Positions 1 through 12,237 of a stretch of DNA of 64,000 nucleotides are shown piece after piece. The stretch is taken from the NCBI RefSeq assembly GCF_003473485.1, contig NC_053042.1:7091501-7155500 (forward strand), read 5' to 3'. Source of the stretch: Medicago truncatula (taxonomy: Eukaryota; Streptophyta; Magnoliopsida; Fabales; Fabaceae). Below the pieces are notes generated by a model, which was not told where the DNA came from, made no database searches, and saw only the letters and a list, made by a program, of their open reading frames with translations. The first letter of the stretch is position 1; the number at the start of each line of letters is the position of its first letter. Both the position numbers and the translations under genes were made by a program.

Positions 1-1344
1 ACCCTCGTACTGAACTGAATAACACAACTCTTTAGGGTTGTAGTTGCGATTACATTGTGAACCTTACTGCTACGGAAACATTTACATAAACATGAAGATG
101 CTAAGTCAGTTGATGACATGACTGAAAGCAACTAAGTTCATTGAATAACTTATTTTCTAGTCATAGTATATTTATTTATCACATAATAAAAAAATCATCT
201 CCATGATATACAGGTTAAAAAATGTAAGTCATTTAAAAAAGTGTCAACTAATATAAATCATATAGATTAAAATTAGGGACCGAAATGAAAAAATAATGAC
301 AAATCATCTCCATGACGACTTTTAATTACTTTATCCATACGTTACTGCAAAGAGTGGTGGTGTTGATGTTAGCAAGAATTGGGGATGCCATGGAATTATG
401 TAAGAGAACCAACGAAAGAATATGAAATACGAATACATCTAGGATTAGACGTGTCGTGGAGTCGACACATGTCATGGTGTCCGATATGCGTCAATGTCCG
501 ATACGCGTCGGATCCGATATTTCTATACATTTGTACAACACATGTCGAACACCTAAGATTGGTATCATAATTTTTTTTTACTTCGACACTTTTAGACCGG
601 CGTCCAACACCTATATAACACCCATACGAACCCTGTCGAACTATTCAGACAAATGTTTGAAACATTTTTTATTTTTCTCTTGGATCCACACAACGTAGAT
701 ATAAGAGTTACATATGTGTTGAGAAATGTTGATAAATTAGCGGGTTATAGAAATTATAAAGTTGATTACAACATTTTTGGCTTTTTTTGATAGTAGATAA
801 ATAAATAAAGGTCAAATCTTGTGGTATTTTGTTTTAGAACTTTTTTCAATAAAATAAATTGCGCAAGTTAGATGTTTATGTATATATTTTGATTTTCATT
901 TTAAACCGTTTATAAATAAATTAATATATATGAAGCGGTATTGGTATCCTATATTTTTTACATTAGCAATGTGGACGTGTCTATGTTCGTGTCAGATGTT
1001 CTGTCGGGGTATGGTAATTATGTTCTTGGAATTTCTCTATATTGGATTTTTCAATATTTTTTACTTTTAAATATCTTCTTCTTGAAAATACATGTTTTTT
1101 ACTGGAAAATTATCACTTAAATTTTATTTGCTTTTTATTCTTAAAAATTGTAGATAAGATGCCTTTTTTTTTTCTTTTTCTTTTTCTGGTATTGAGACTA
1201 ATCTCTTGAGGTATGAAGATGCATTTAAGGATCTTATCTCTTTTAATAGATGTTATTCTTTACAAACCGGCTTCCAATTAAATTCCTAATGACATAATCA
1301 AAAGGACCCGATTATATGACAATCACTTGGTAAAAAGAGGTTGT

Positions 1345-1348
<4 letters not shown>
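1..1348. other. AT-rich intergenic sequence, no gene seen
   Basis: No exon chain or family similarity could be supported. Short open frames at about 380-700 cover low-complexity sequence with degenerate repeats of a GTCCGATACGCGTCGGA-like motif (about 440-560), probably remnants of a mobile element. The rest is A/T-rich spacer. Confidence 0.5.

Positions 1349-1385
<37 letters not shown>
1349..1385. repeat. (AT)n microsatellite
   Basis: Uninterrupted AT dinucleotide run of about 37 bases. It is likely length-polymorphic. Confidence 0.9.
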
Positions 1386-1387
<2 letters not shown>

Positions 1388-1437
1388 TTAAGATCATGTT
1401 ATTTGTTTATTACACTTCGAATTATACGTCTTTTTAT

Positions 1438-1556
1438 GTCAATTATTCTAGTGGTCGAAACTAACATTTTAAATGTGAAAAAGTGAGCTGTTTATAATTC
1501 GAACTCTGATCTCTATATATTTTCTCTATCAATTGAGTTAAGCTCAGGAGACAACT
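1438..1556 (-). mobile_element. tRNA-derived SINE relic, reversed
   Basis: On the minus strand it reads GAGCTTAACTCAATTGATAG (A-box-like), then GAGTTCGAATT (B-box-like), then a tract ending in TTTAAAATG. This order matches tRNA-derived plant SINEs. Similar copies lie near 46.8 and 57.3 kb. No target duplication was delimited. Confidence 0.6.
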
Positions 1557-2251
1557 TATACTTGTTTATATACCAACAAAAGAAGCTGATACCTCTATTG
1601 AGTTTATTGTTTAATTTAAAGCAAATGATATCTCTGTTGTTCATAAAGGCTACATCCCTCTTATATATAGGACCATGTTCAAATTTTTCGCTGTCACTTT
1701 TACAAGAAACCTTTCAAATTTTCAATTGTTTTAATTATTTTTTTAGACGTACTCCTATTGATATTGTTTTTGCAACCTGCTGTAAATACTACTATGAAAA
1801 CATAACTTTTATATTGAAAAGTTAACTTGTAAAATAATACCAATTGTCAACAAATTATTTTATTCAAGTGATTTGGTCATGTCAGCTCAATTATATTCGT
1901 AAGTTTATTTTTTGTTTTGTTAATTCATGATAGTCCAAAAGAAGACATGCATGTGAAGAGGAAAGAACGAGTGAAATTTACAAGATCCATAAACTTTATC
2001 GGTTTAGGGAAAGTCGGCTATAGAATCATGGGTCTATTAGGAGTATAATATTTCTAATTAAGTACAACATTTCTTAATGTTCAAGCATAGATTTAAACAT
2101 TTAAACTAATAGTACAATATACAAACTCATATAAATGTTAAATTAATTACCTAAAAATGTTCCAAGATTTTTCAACAGTTTGTCCCACTATTATGCTCTG
2201 AAAGCAACAGCTAGCACTAGCAACAAGCACATTTTTCTATCCCTCCATTGG
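1557..2251. other. Spacer upstream of the RADIALIS-like gene
   Basis: A/T-rich, no supported coding segment. An open frame at 1562-1825 has no recognisable domain. The final 100 bases form the promoter of the next gene. Confidence 0.4.
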
Positions 2252-2259
2252 TATATAAA
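2252..2259 (+). promoter_or_regulatory. TATA box of the RADIALIS-like gene
   Basis: TATATAAA lies about 105 bases before the ATG at 2364, a normal TATA-to-start distance for a plant gene with a leader of 70-80 bases. Confidence 0.6.
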
Positions 2260-2363
2260 GGGTAGAGGCCAATGTCTAACTCTTCATTGGATCATTCACA
2301 CAACACTAAATTTTCTTACCATCATTTTCTTATCTTATAAATTTATATATAAGTGTTGCTAGA

Positions 2364-3203
2364 ATGTCCTCAAGTTCAGCTTGGACAACAAAGCAGAACA
2401 AAAGATTTGAGAATGCTTTGGCCATCTATGACAAGGACACCCCAGATAGGTGGCAGAAGCTAGCAAGGGCTGTTGGAGGGAAGACAGTTGAGGAAGTGAA
2501 AAGGCATTATGAGATGTTAGTTGAAGATTTGAAGCAAATTGAGGAAGGTCATGTTCCTTTGCCCAAATACAGAAATGCTGCAACAATTAAAGGTTACAAT
2601 TACAGTGACGAAGAACAAAGGTAATTAATTTTTACTACTTAATCCTTAAAAAAATATTGTAGATAGATAAAATATAATAGTCATTGAAAACTCATAAAGA
2701 GATAGATGATGAGTCAGGGTTTGAAACCATGTCACTTTGTTCATCTTACTTAATCGTTATTTTGTCATTAGCAATCCCTTGCTTATGGTTCAATCTGACA
2801 CTTAGATAAAATTAAATTAGCAATAAAAATTTAAAGAGAGATAATATGAAATATGAATCTATTTTTTCACTAAATTTAATTAGGAAAATTAAACGAGAAT
2901 TTATAGTTTTGTATATCTAATTTGGTCTATAAATTTTTTTTTTTCTGTTAATAAAAATCTACATTATAATCTAGACTATAGTTTTATATCATTTATGTTC
3001 ATTTTCTATGTTTCATCTACTCACACCACAAAGGTACAACAACCATTTCACACCCCATCAGGGACCATAAACTTATTCTTTTATACGTAATTTTTTTTTA
3101 TTCCTTCTTGTTTTTAAATATGGAGAAGATTTTTATTGTGGCTGTGAGCTGAGTGAGTCTATTCTATTTGTAATGCAGGTTGAAATATCTAAGCCTTCAG
3201 TGA
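2364..3203 (+). CDS. RADIALIS-like single-MYB (SANT) protein
   Basis: Small nuclear MYB-type protein of the RADIALIS/RL family. Exons are 2364..2620 and 3179..3203, joined in phase 2 (AG+G = Arg), giving 93 residues. The N-terminus ([13 protein letters not shown]) runs into one SANT/MYB repeat at about residues 6-60, with the conserved [15 protein letters not shown] segment and the [12 protein letters not shown] helix. The second exon adds only LKYLSLQ, the tiny last exon typical of the family. Family members such as Antirrhinum RADIALIS antagonise DRIF/DIV-type MYB proteins by competing for partners. A role in floral or other development here is inference. A TATA box lies about 105 bases upstream. 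The product is full length for the family and appears intact. Confidence 0.9.
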
Positions 3204-3967
3204 AGTATTGACAAAACGGATCCAAGAAAAAATGTGACATATTCGTATATCATGCATCTAGCTTGGTTCTATAAGAACAAAAAAACTAATCTAATATTGT
3301 TTTTTACTTTCTATATAATATGTACTCTATTGTCGATGAATCTGTGCTATATGGCTATATGTACTAAAATTTGTAAGTCAATTATTTCAAGGGCATGTCA
3401 ATCACTTGATCATGATGATATACATGGTAAATCATGACCATTTGACTATAAGTTTATGTTAACTTCATTTTAATTTCTGATTTGGATGAATATAAATGAT
3501 AACGACTTAAGTTTCAATCTTAGAGGATTTTCCAATCCAAGCTTCCAAGCCATGTTTATTTGCTAAAAGACAAAGGATGTGGATAATGCAATGCAAAATA
3601 ATATAAGACACATAGAATCCAAATTCGGTTAGTCGTTGAATCAAGAGGGAGCAATGATAAAACATACTCACAATATATACAACATATATTTAACTAACAA
3701 GAATGAAGTGAAGTTTATCTAAAGTGAAGGAACATGTATGCTTTTACTCAGACCTCAAATCACCGACCATAACATGAATTCATCATTTTTGTCTTGAAAG
3801 TATGAAACCGTTAGATCTATAGAATAAAATTTATTAAATATTATTAACAAAAATCAGATGCACATAATCAATTGCTTTGTTTACAAAAGTCGGTCATAAC
3901 ATGCCCACAAACTTCTCTTTAATAAAAGAAAGACAATTATTTTAAGAATAAATTCAAGAGGGGTTAG
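3204..3967. other. 3' flank and spacer
   Basis: Follows the stop of the RADIALIS-like gene. The first 200-300 bases probably include its 3' UTR. No further gene is supported; the open frame at 3234-3437 lacks any recognisable feature. Confidence 0.4.
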
Positions 3968-4891
3968 AGGGTCTGTTTGGTAACACCTAAAAAAGAGCTT
4001 TTAGCTCTTAGCATATAGCTTATAAGTTCGTTTGACAAAAAAAATTCTATTTGATAACATTTTTTCACCATGAGCTTATAAGCTATTTTTCAGAAGCTAT
4101 TCCAAGTAGCGTTTGAGCTTATAGCTTCTCACTTTTAATTCCAGTTTTACCCTTATTATTCTAACTAAATTCCATTTTTTACCCTTAATCATTTATTATA
4201 TTATAAATTAAAATACATATGTTTTAAATATGAATGCTATTTTTTTTTTATGAATGAAAGATTCTTTTTTTTCTCAATAGAAAAATATATTTTTTTTACC
4301 GTTACGTTTAAGTTTTTTTTTTGTTACAATTGTTACGTTTTTTTTTGTGGGACTATTTCAATATTTAATGTCACATTTTTTTGCGAAATGACACGTTATT
4401 TTTGTGTGATATATCAGAATTAATTGAAGAGAATAAGAACAAGGACAATAATTTTTTCCAACAAAAAGGAATAAGAACGTTACATTTAACTTCACTATAT
4501 ATATATATTTGTACAAACTATATTTTATTTATTGTTACGTTTAAATTTTTTTACACTTTATATCTAATTTTTTTAGGCAAATGAAAATAAATATAAATTA
4601 ACATTTAGGAATTAAAAATTAATTTAATAATAATATTAAATTAACAATTTTTAATTTTTAAATACTTTAAACATTAATTGATATAAACTTTATTATGAAT
4701 TAAAAATGTCCTTTTATGTAATTTTACATCTATCAGCTAATTGAACCGCTACTTTTACCAAACACTTCAAGTAGCTTATCAGCTACTAGTCATTAGTTAT
4801 AAACCATCAGCTATAAGTTATTAGCTATTAGTCATCAGCTATAAGCTATCAGCTAGCTTATCAGTCATCCGCTATTTTTACCAAAGAGAGT
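3968..4891. mobile_element. Foldback (hAT-like) nonautonomous element
   Basis: The left end reads GGGTCTGTTTGGTAACACC and the right end, reverse-complemented, GACTCTCTTTGGTAAAAATA. The arms are rich in AGCTTATAAGCT and TTATCAGCTAT units that pair with each other. The centre is A/T-rich with no ORF. Termini and composition suit a hAT-type MITE, but no clean 8 bp target duplication could be set, so the class is inference. Confidence 0.55.
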
Positions 4892-4946
4892 CGGAATATC
4901 TCCAACTAAATTCGCGCTTTTAAGTTTATTTTTGTAGGCCCACAAG

Positions 4947-5562
4947 TAGAGCTGTCAAAAATGGGCCGGGCTCATGGGTCGGCCCATTAGCCCATATTTT
5001 GAGTCGGGCCGGGCCTAAAAAACGAACAAAAAAATGCACTCAGGCTTTTTCGGCCCAAGTCCATTTGGCCCATACAAAAGTTGGACCGGGCCGGCCCATT
5101 AGCCCATATTTCATTTAATTTTTGTTAAAAAACAACATATTTTTTTTTTTTAAATTATCAACTAATTTAAAATTTATTAACAAAAAAATATTTAAATAAA
5201 TAAACTTAATAAATATGGATGAATTTAGCTTACAGTTTTAAAATTTTAAAGTTTATAAATTATTAATTGAAAGAATAATCTAGAGTTTAATTATTATTCA
5301 ATGTTAATGTAAAAATTATTTATATTTTTATGTCCATCCAATCATATTTTAGCAAAAAAATAATGGTGAGTAACTAATACATAAGAAAATACATAAAAAA
5401 AGTGAATAAATTTTAAAAATAAAACATAAACGGGTCAGACCGGGCTGGCCCATGGCCCACCCGGGCCAAACTCTATAATTCACGGCCCAATCATAAACGG
5501 GTAGGGTCGGGCCTCTCGGGCCCGAGCCGGGCTGGGCCGGGCCGACCCATTTGACAGTTCTA
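4947..5562. mobile_element. hAT-type MITE with GC-rich termini
   Basis: 616 bp element starting TAGAGCTGTCAAAAATGGGC and ending, in reverse complement, TAGAACTGTCAAATGGGTCG. The arms carry many GGGCCGGGC/GGCCCAT words. Flanks are CCCACAAG (4939-4946) and CCCACAAC (5563-5570), an 8 bp target duplication with one mismatch, as expected for hAT elements. The interior has no transposase. The open frame at 5349-5576 (-) is a by-product of the GC-rich arm. Confidence 0.8.
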
Positions 5563-5668
5563 CCCACAACTACCACATAAGTTTTAAGAACACTTACTCC
5601 AATGGTGAAACCGTGTTTGGTGGTATGGTTCTTAATGTATACTGCTACTTTGGAGGGAAAAATCTATT

Positions 5669-5820
5669 ATAGTCACAAACATAAATGAATAGTGTTTGGA
5701 CACATTCATTAATAGATTTTTTTTTTAATAATAAAAAAGAAATTGATAATAAAATGATTTATTATTTTGAGAAAAAAATATGTGTATGTGCCAAATAATA
5801 TTCATTTATGTTTGTGTCCA
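5669..5820. repeat. Inverted repeat, MITE-like
   Basis: The left arm around 5669-5703 (CACAAACATAAATGAATAG) is the inverse of the right arm around 5783-5820 (ATTCATTTATGTTTGTGTCC). The spacer is A/T-rich. This is a small foldback with no target duplication identified. Confidence 0.6.
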
Positions 5821-5835
5821 TACAAAAATGTCTCT

Positions 5836-6880
5836 GCTTTGAAGTCTTAATATTACATGACGCAACATCCTAACATAAAAACAACAATGATAAATATATA
5901 TTACTAAATTTCGTATATTCATTTAACACCGAATTATCTCTCTTTCTTAAAATCGTCTTCGATCGTGTCTATACAAGCGTATGGTTATCAATGCAAATCA
6001 GGTTTAGAGTTATATCTAGTGATGAAAATTGTTTTAAATTTGATATTATGTGATGGAATAGAAATATAGTATTCTTTTATTGAATGTTAGTGTAAACTTA
6101 ATCCACACTAGTTCGTTAAACTCTTATAATCACAATAAAAATCTATCATATTGTTGTGTGAAATATCTAATTAAGTTAAAATTTTCGCACCCCTGCATAT
6201 ACGATTACATGATAACCAACTTCAAATAATAATAAATATTGGTTGAGAGTAGTCATGACAACAAAACTCTTATATGTGGTTATCCGTTCGAACACACCTT
6301 GATTTGACGAGTTTTCCATTTTGCTTGACTTTGAGTTTTCCTCAATTTTAAAAACGGGTATGAGACACATACGGTGATATAAGTACTCACTATGGGATGA
6401 GGACGTGATTGGGATACCCAAACCTTTTAGTAACAGAGATGATATTTAATTTTTCACCCTTATTAGATATGAGTAAGTTAACAGATAAATATATCAAAGT
6501 CAGAGACGAAGATGTAAACAAAAAAGATAAAACTCGTTCTCATTTCGCCTTATTGTCATGCCTAATTGAAATATTTTTTAGCAAGACTATGCTTAAAGTT
6601 TTATAACTTGAGTTCATCTCCTTTAGAGGTGAACTGTTAATTTATTTTTAAAGAAAATAATTACTTTTAAAAAAATTCATCAGTTGAATATCCAATTTTT
6701 TTTTAATAATGACTTAACAAATTACTCTTTTATTAGCAGGAAAAAAAAAAATATCCTCTTTGATTCGATTTTTATTCCCAATACTTTATTTTGGAAACGA
6801 AGCAAAGGGTAAACAGTGTTGTTACTACGCAGAAGAAGACACATAACACAAGCACAAAGAAATTGGCGTTACCCATTGCA
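5836..6880. other. Spacer upstream of the Maf gene
   Basis: A/T-rich, no supported gene. The 6176-6421 (-) and 6409-6606 (+) open frames show no family features. The last 100 bases probably hold the Maf gene's promoter and leader. Confidence 0.4.
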
Positions 6881-6918
6881 CCTTTCTTTCAATTTGTTCC
6901 ATTGAAATCAATCTCACA

Positions 6919-9900
6919 ATGGAACCAGCAACTTCTTCTTACAGGGTAACACCACTTTCTTTCTTTCAATTTAGGGTGAAATTTTCCATAATCATTCAAT
7001 TCGCGCTATTTGCAGATTATTTTGGGTTCTTCCTCCGTTGCACGCCGCAAGATTTTATCCCAAATGGGATACCAATTCACATTAATGGTACATTGATTTG
7101 ATTGCTTCTATCCTATCCTATCCTATCCTATTATGCACCAAATTCATTCACATTTACTCTTTTGTTATAGACTGCTGATATTGATGAGAAGAGCATCCGA
7201 AAGGATACTCCAGAAGAGTTAGTTATGGCTCTAGCTGAAGCCAAGGTTTGGATTCCATCAAACTCAGTTAGATAAAATGTTTATATGGATTTAGAGTTAA
7301 AAGTCATTTGGGTCCTTGAATATCGTCCTGTTTTGTTTTAATAATTTATTTGTAGCTTATAGTGCAAATGTTTATCATTGCTTATGTATAAACTATTTCT
7401 ATAGCAAAAGATAAAATAAAGTTAAGTTGTTTTTGTATAAGCTGTTTTCATAAGCTATCTTGGAATGGACAAAAAAAAAAAACACTATCTTGGAGAACTT
7501 ATGAAAATAAACTAAATGTAGCGTAAAAGTTGTTTTCATAAGTTTTCCTAACAATCTCACAAAACTTATGTCGGCAGATAAGCTCAAATAATTCATATGT
7601 CAATGTATAGTCCTCAAATGTATCGAAGTAACAACAACATTCTCGAATTTGTCTTTTAACTAAACAATTTGGTCAGCATATGTGTTTTCTATTAGTTAGT
7701 TTAGTCTTTGAATGTGACTTTCATTTGTTAGTTTGGTCCATAAAATTACTAACAAAAGACACACTCAATGATGTTTTTGAGGTCTGTTTCATACATTTAG
7801 GGTCTATAATGACATCGCCTCACACATTTACGGATCAAAATGAATGTTTACTCATTTATTATATATAGAACTTTATTTTATGCTAACATTTCAATTATTA
7901 AACCACAGAACTGTGTAAGCCATTTTCTAATTGCAGAAGAACTTGTAAAGCAATCATAGTACTAGTGCTGTATGAGATCATATAACATATATTTTTTGTT
8001 GTAATTCTACTATAGAGTACAGATAGTGTAAAAGGATGTGTTATTCCATTTGCTTTGGTGCTTTCCCTGTCTTGTTTCCCTTTCTTCTCAATGGAAGGGT
8101 GTGTCTATAGATTAACTGTCCCTCTAATTTTGGATGTGAATTGTGCGTCAGGCTGATGCCATTATATCCAAACTTCAAACTACCGATAATCAAGAGAGGG
8201 TTGATGAACCAACACTTTTAATTGCTGCTGATACAGTATGTCATTGCGTTTCCTTTTCTTGGCATTTATGCCCCTTAGTTAAGTGTTGCTGGTCACTAGG
8301 TTGGTTGTCACAAGGGCCATTTACTAATTGAGGATATACAAGCGTTCATATTCTTTTATGAGGATGTAGTGTGGTAGTGTACTCCAGTTTGAACATTATA
8401 GACCTGGCTTCTTCAGCCATTTTTAAGAAAGAACAAAGAGGTGTGATCCTTTGCAAAGTACAGACTATTGATCAAATTCTGTCTTGGTAACCTGCTATAA
8501 ACACTTTGGTTCTTATCTTCTACCATCTCCTTTTTTGTTTTCATGCATATATATGAGGGAACTGCCAAATATCAGGACAGGACAGTATACCTAAGTTGTC
8601 ATCTTTCAAACACTTTGAATTTTTAATGAATATTGCATGACTTTATTGAAAATTGAATGTAAAAATGGAAGCCATACTCGTATAATCTAATACCTAGCCG
8701 CTCATTATAAAAACATTGAAGAGCAAGACCTACATAAGAAGTTCTTCGGTCTCAAGTTGCTCATAGTTTTTCACTGTTGCATTAGTGGTGTTTTCCTTTT
8801 TACTGCCCAAAACAGATCCCTGGTGGTGTCATGTTGTTATTTTATTCATGATTTATAAAATGATATTGTTCTTTTTTAGTGCTGCAGCTAATAATCTGAT
8901 ACTTACTTCTCTGCTCCTAATTTTTTTGCTTAGGCAGAAGCCATCTTACAAAGGCTCCCTGTTGATGACTACTTAAAGGATGCCGAGCCAACTTTATTAA
9001 TCACTTCTGACCAAGTATACTTCATATTCTTATGATTTTTTTTTTTCTACTTTGCCATTTTACGTCCTCTTTTGCACAAGCAACAACATTTTTGAGAATT
9101 TTTTCTGTTGAAAGAAAAATTAGAAAAAGTTCAGTACTGCTGCCACTAAAGTAGTCTTAGCTCACTTGCTTCCTAACACTCTTTTTCCCTCCCTCTTACT
9201 CTTGCTTTTTGTGGGCTGTCAGTAGTGAAGTTTTTTCTTCATGGAGTCTAATTGTCTTGTGTTTTTTAATAACCTAAATATGTCCAGTGTTTAAACAAAC
9301 TGATTCTTTGTGTTGTGGAGGCCTGGATGACTTCCATTCTTAATGCCTAAGCTCGCATGCTTGCGTGCCTGCTATCCTAATAAATAAATGGCCTTATGGT
9401 GACAACCAAGACTAGTTTGTGGCAGAAAATGTCAAAAATTTTTGTCAACATTTACTATTGGGCTTTTGTCTTACATTTATTTCCAAATGATTTTGAGGTG
9501 GTGGTCTATGAAGGTGTGATTAGGGAAAAGCCATCTAGCAAACAAGAAGCTCGCCAATTCTTGAAAGGTCTGCTTAATGTTTTATTTCAATCATTTATCA
9601 TCTAAGTAATTTCCTCTCTCTTCTTCAGTGATTATGCTGTGAAGTGTGCGCTTCCAACCACCTCCTATATTCATATCTAATGGCTTTTTGCTCAATTTTA
9701 GATTATTCTGGAAAGCAAGCAGCAACTGTGGGATCTGTATTAGTTACTAATCTCAAAACAGGATTGAGAAAAGGAGACTCCGATCGTGTGGAGGTATTAT
9801 TTGCTCCTACCTTGTTTATTCTTGGGTGATTATTATTGTTCAGTCTGTCTCTTATTTAGAAAATCTGATTTTTAAATATAAATAACATAATATTACTAAT

Positions 9901-12237
9901 TTATAATTTTTTTTACTTAACTACTACTTTTACTATTATTCATAAAGATTCCCTACTCTTGTGATAAAATGGTGATGTTAGAATTGGTTCTAACTTTTTT
10001 TTTTGAGATTAGAATTGGTTATAACTTTTGTTATTTCAATATAAAGATATATCCATTTTCAAATAACTTGTTGCAAATGATCATATCCTTTGATGGGATG
10101 GAAGCTGACTTTTTACCTCTCATACTTGTATCATCTACATTACATTTCTAATGAATGCGTGAGGAGCTATGCTCTTCATCTCAATCCTTTCTTTGTGATA
10201 AATAGTTGCAAACAATGTGTACAGGAACTATATCATAAACTAAGAAGAAATATTGAATTTATTTTTTGAGTGAATCCTAGTCTCGCACCAATTGGGTCCA
10301 GAGCAAGGATAGTTCAGATCAGAATTACATGAAATGGAAGAAAACCCAAGATTTACCAGAGATCTGGACTCTCCCGGATGAATGGATACATAAATACCTG
10401 CTCTTTCACCTTACTCACCGCATATTTCCCTCCCCCCCCCCTAACTACTCTAACAACTGTCCAGTAGTTAGTTACTCTGTTACATTGACATCAGGGGTTT
10501 TAATCCGCTGTTGTTCCCCTTCTTACAGCGAGAGGGACTAATTCAAAGTTCAAATTGGGGACTTGTGGAACTTCGGTTTTTTTTGTTCTTGGCTTAGGGA
10601 TATTCATGGGCCACATATAAATAATTGAAAACACGAAAATTTACAGGAATGATAAACACTCAAGACCTACAGAGAATGATAAACACTCACTCACACTTGC
10701 TCATTTCTCATGGACTTGGTTACTTCAACTATTGGCTAGATTCCCTTCATGTAGTGGAGGGGATGTGGCTTCTACCAAAAAGGATGATGGATGTAAAAAA
10801 TTCACCTTTTAAATATTGTGAATATTAGTTTATCTCATCTTTTAAATAGTCTTTATTTAATGCTTTCGAAAATTTGAACTAGTACTGTCTAATTTAGGAA
10901 TTTTCAGTTCAAATACACAGACATCTGTTGTGGAAATTGATTTCGTGTTGTGATGTTTTACAGATCCATTTCAATGAAATACCTGATGAAGTCATTGAGA
11001 AGCTGGTATGTGTTGTTTCAATTAATTGATTGTTTGATGGAAGTTTCCTGTACTGTGCTTTTAATACGAACTCTCTTTTTTAGTTGCTGAGTAAAGTACC
11101 TGAAATGTTTGTTATCCCTTTCTTCTTGTTTAGGTTGATGAGGGGACCACTCTCTATGTTGCTGGAGGGCTGATAATAGAGCATCCTTTAATATTTCCAT
11201 ATGTCAAAGAAGTGGTTAGTTGACTCATCTTTCGTACTCGGAAATGTTGGTACATCTTAATTATAGACACATAGGAAGCAGATTGCCTTGGTCCTTATTA
11301 AATTTTAATTGGAGTTTTAGTCCCTCATATTTTAGTTGTATACAAAAAGGGTCCTTAACGTTAAAACTATGCTGACAGGGAACTTGCCATATAATTTAAG
11401 GAGTCAAGTTCCTAAACTCAGATTTGAGGACATGTCTTTTTTTCATCTTAGGACCCAATATGAGGTGTTTAAGCAATTTTTTTTTTTTTGAGGAAGGTGT
11501 TTAAGCAATTAGTAGGGTGTCTAAGTATTATGAATATTCCTTTATTACTCAGACACCCTACTAATTACTTAAAGACCTTCTAACATTGGGTCCTAACATA
11601 TTGGCATTTTAATTGACTCATTTGCCACATGGATGCCACGTCGAATTTAATAGGGGCCAAAATTTAGAAGGTTTAAATATAGAGACCAAATACATATCTA
11701 ACCCTGGTTTAGTTTATAGATGTTGTCATCCAGTATCTGGTATAATGAATCAATGAAATGGCAGTTTTCTGCTAATCACCACTTTGAATTATTAATTTTA
11801 AAAATAATATTATACACTAAAGTTTTGCTGGCTAGAGATGATGGTTGGAGCGAAAGACTGCATCTATATACCATGGCTAGTTTAGCTTGGGATTTCTTTA
11901 GCACTCAAACTGAACCAAAGCCATTTTTCATATCTGATAATATGGGAAGCTTGCACTTTGCATGTTGATTATCCTCAAATTTTAGTGAAACTTTTGGGTT
12001 TTCCTAAACTAATATCAAGTCGTTTGTGTCAATATGCCGATGGCCTGCACAAGTTTAGTGCAAGTAATATTGTTAATTGCTTTTCTGCTAGGATAAGATT
12101 GCTCTTATTTTACTTCCTAGTTTCAGAAGACAGTAAATGATTTTTATGTGGTGGTATATTTACAGGTAGGCACAACTGATAGTGTGATGGGGCTTCCCAA
12201 AGACTTGACTGAGAAACTCTTAAAGGCAGTCTTGTAG
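6919..12237 (+). CDS. Maf/HAM1-like nucleotide pyrophosphatase
   Basis: Maf proteins hydrolyse non-canonical or selected nucleoside triphosphates to monophosphate and pyrophosphate. Exons: 6919..6945, 7016..7087, 7171..7245, exon 4 (8152..8235 or 8934..9014), 9498..9567, 9702..9793, 10964..11005, 11134..11214, 12166..12237. All junctions keep frame, giving 204 or 203 residues, the normal Maf length. The phosphate-loop motif ILGSSSVARRKIL is at residues 10-22, the DIDEKSIRKDTPEELVMALAEAKA region follows, then the catalytic Asp motif (AADT or TSDQ) with VVVYEGVIREKP. AGGLIIEHPL and GTTDSVMGLPKDLTEKL end the protein. No clear transit peptide is seen. Exon 4 exists in two copies, both phase 0, so either alone, or both, would stay in frame; mutually exclusive use is inferred. 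Confidence 0.9.
7385..7610. mobile_element. MITE fragment in Maf intron 3
   Basis: Sequence with TATAGCAAAAGATAAAA, GTATAAGCTG, AGCTATCTTGGA and AACTTATGAAAAT words. The same words in the same order recur in SSRP1 intron 1 (about 48.3-48.7 kb), showing a dispersed foldback family. Class uncertain. Confidence 0.55.
8152..8235 (+). other. Maf exon 4, version a (AADT type)
   Basis: 84 bases, 28 codons, phase 0 on both sides, preceded by CAG and followed by GTATGT. It begins ADAIISKLQT and ends EPTLLIAADT. The AADT ending joined to VVVYEG gives the ADTVV form of the Maf catalytic motif, as in E. coli YhdE. Confidence 0.85.
8934..9014 (+). other. Maf exon 4, version b (TSDQ type)
   Basis: 81 bases, 27 codons, phase 0, preceded by TTAG and followed by GTATAC. 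It begins AEAILQRLPV and ends EPTLLITSDQ. Joined to VVVYEG it gives the SDQV form of the motif, as in E. coli YceF. It aligns along its whole length with version a, so it is a duplicated exon 700 bases downstream. Confidence 0.85.
11451..11602. repeat. Foldback in Maf intron 8
   Basis: TAGGACCCAATATGAGGTG on the left pairs with the inverse around 11570-11602, and AATTAGTAGGGTGTCT pairs with AGACACCCTACTAATT. This is a small hairpin-forming element inside a larger repeat-derived stretch (about 11280-11710). Confidence 0.65.
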
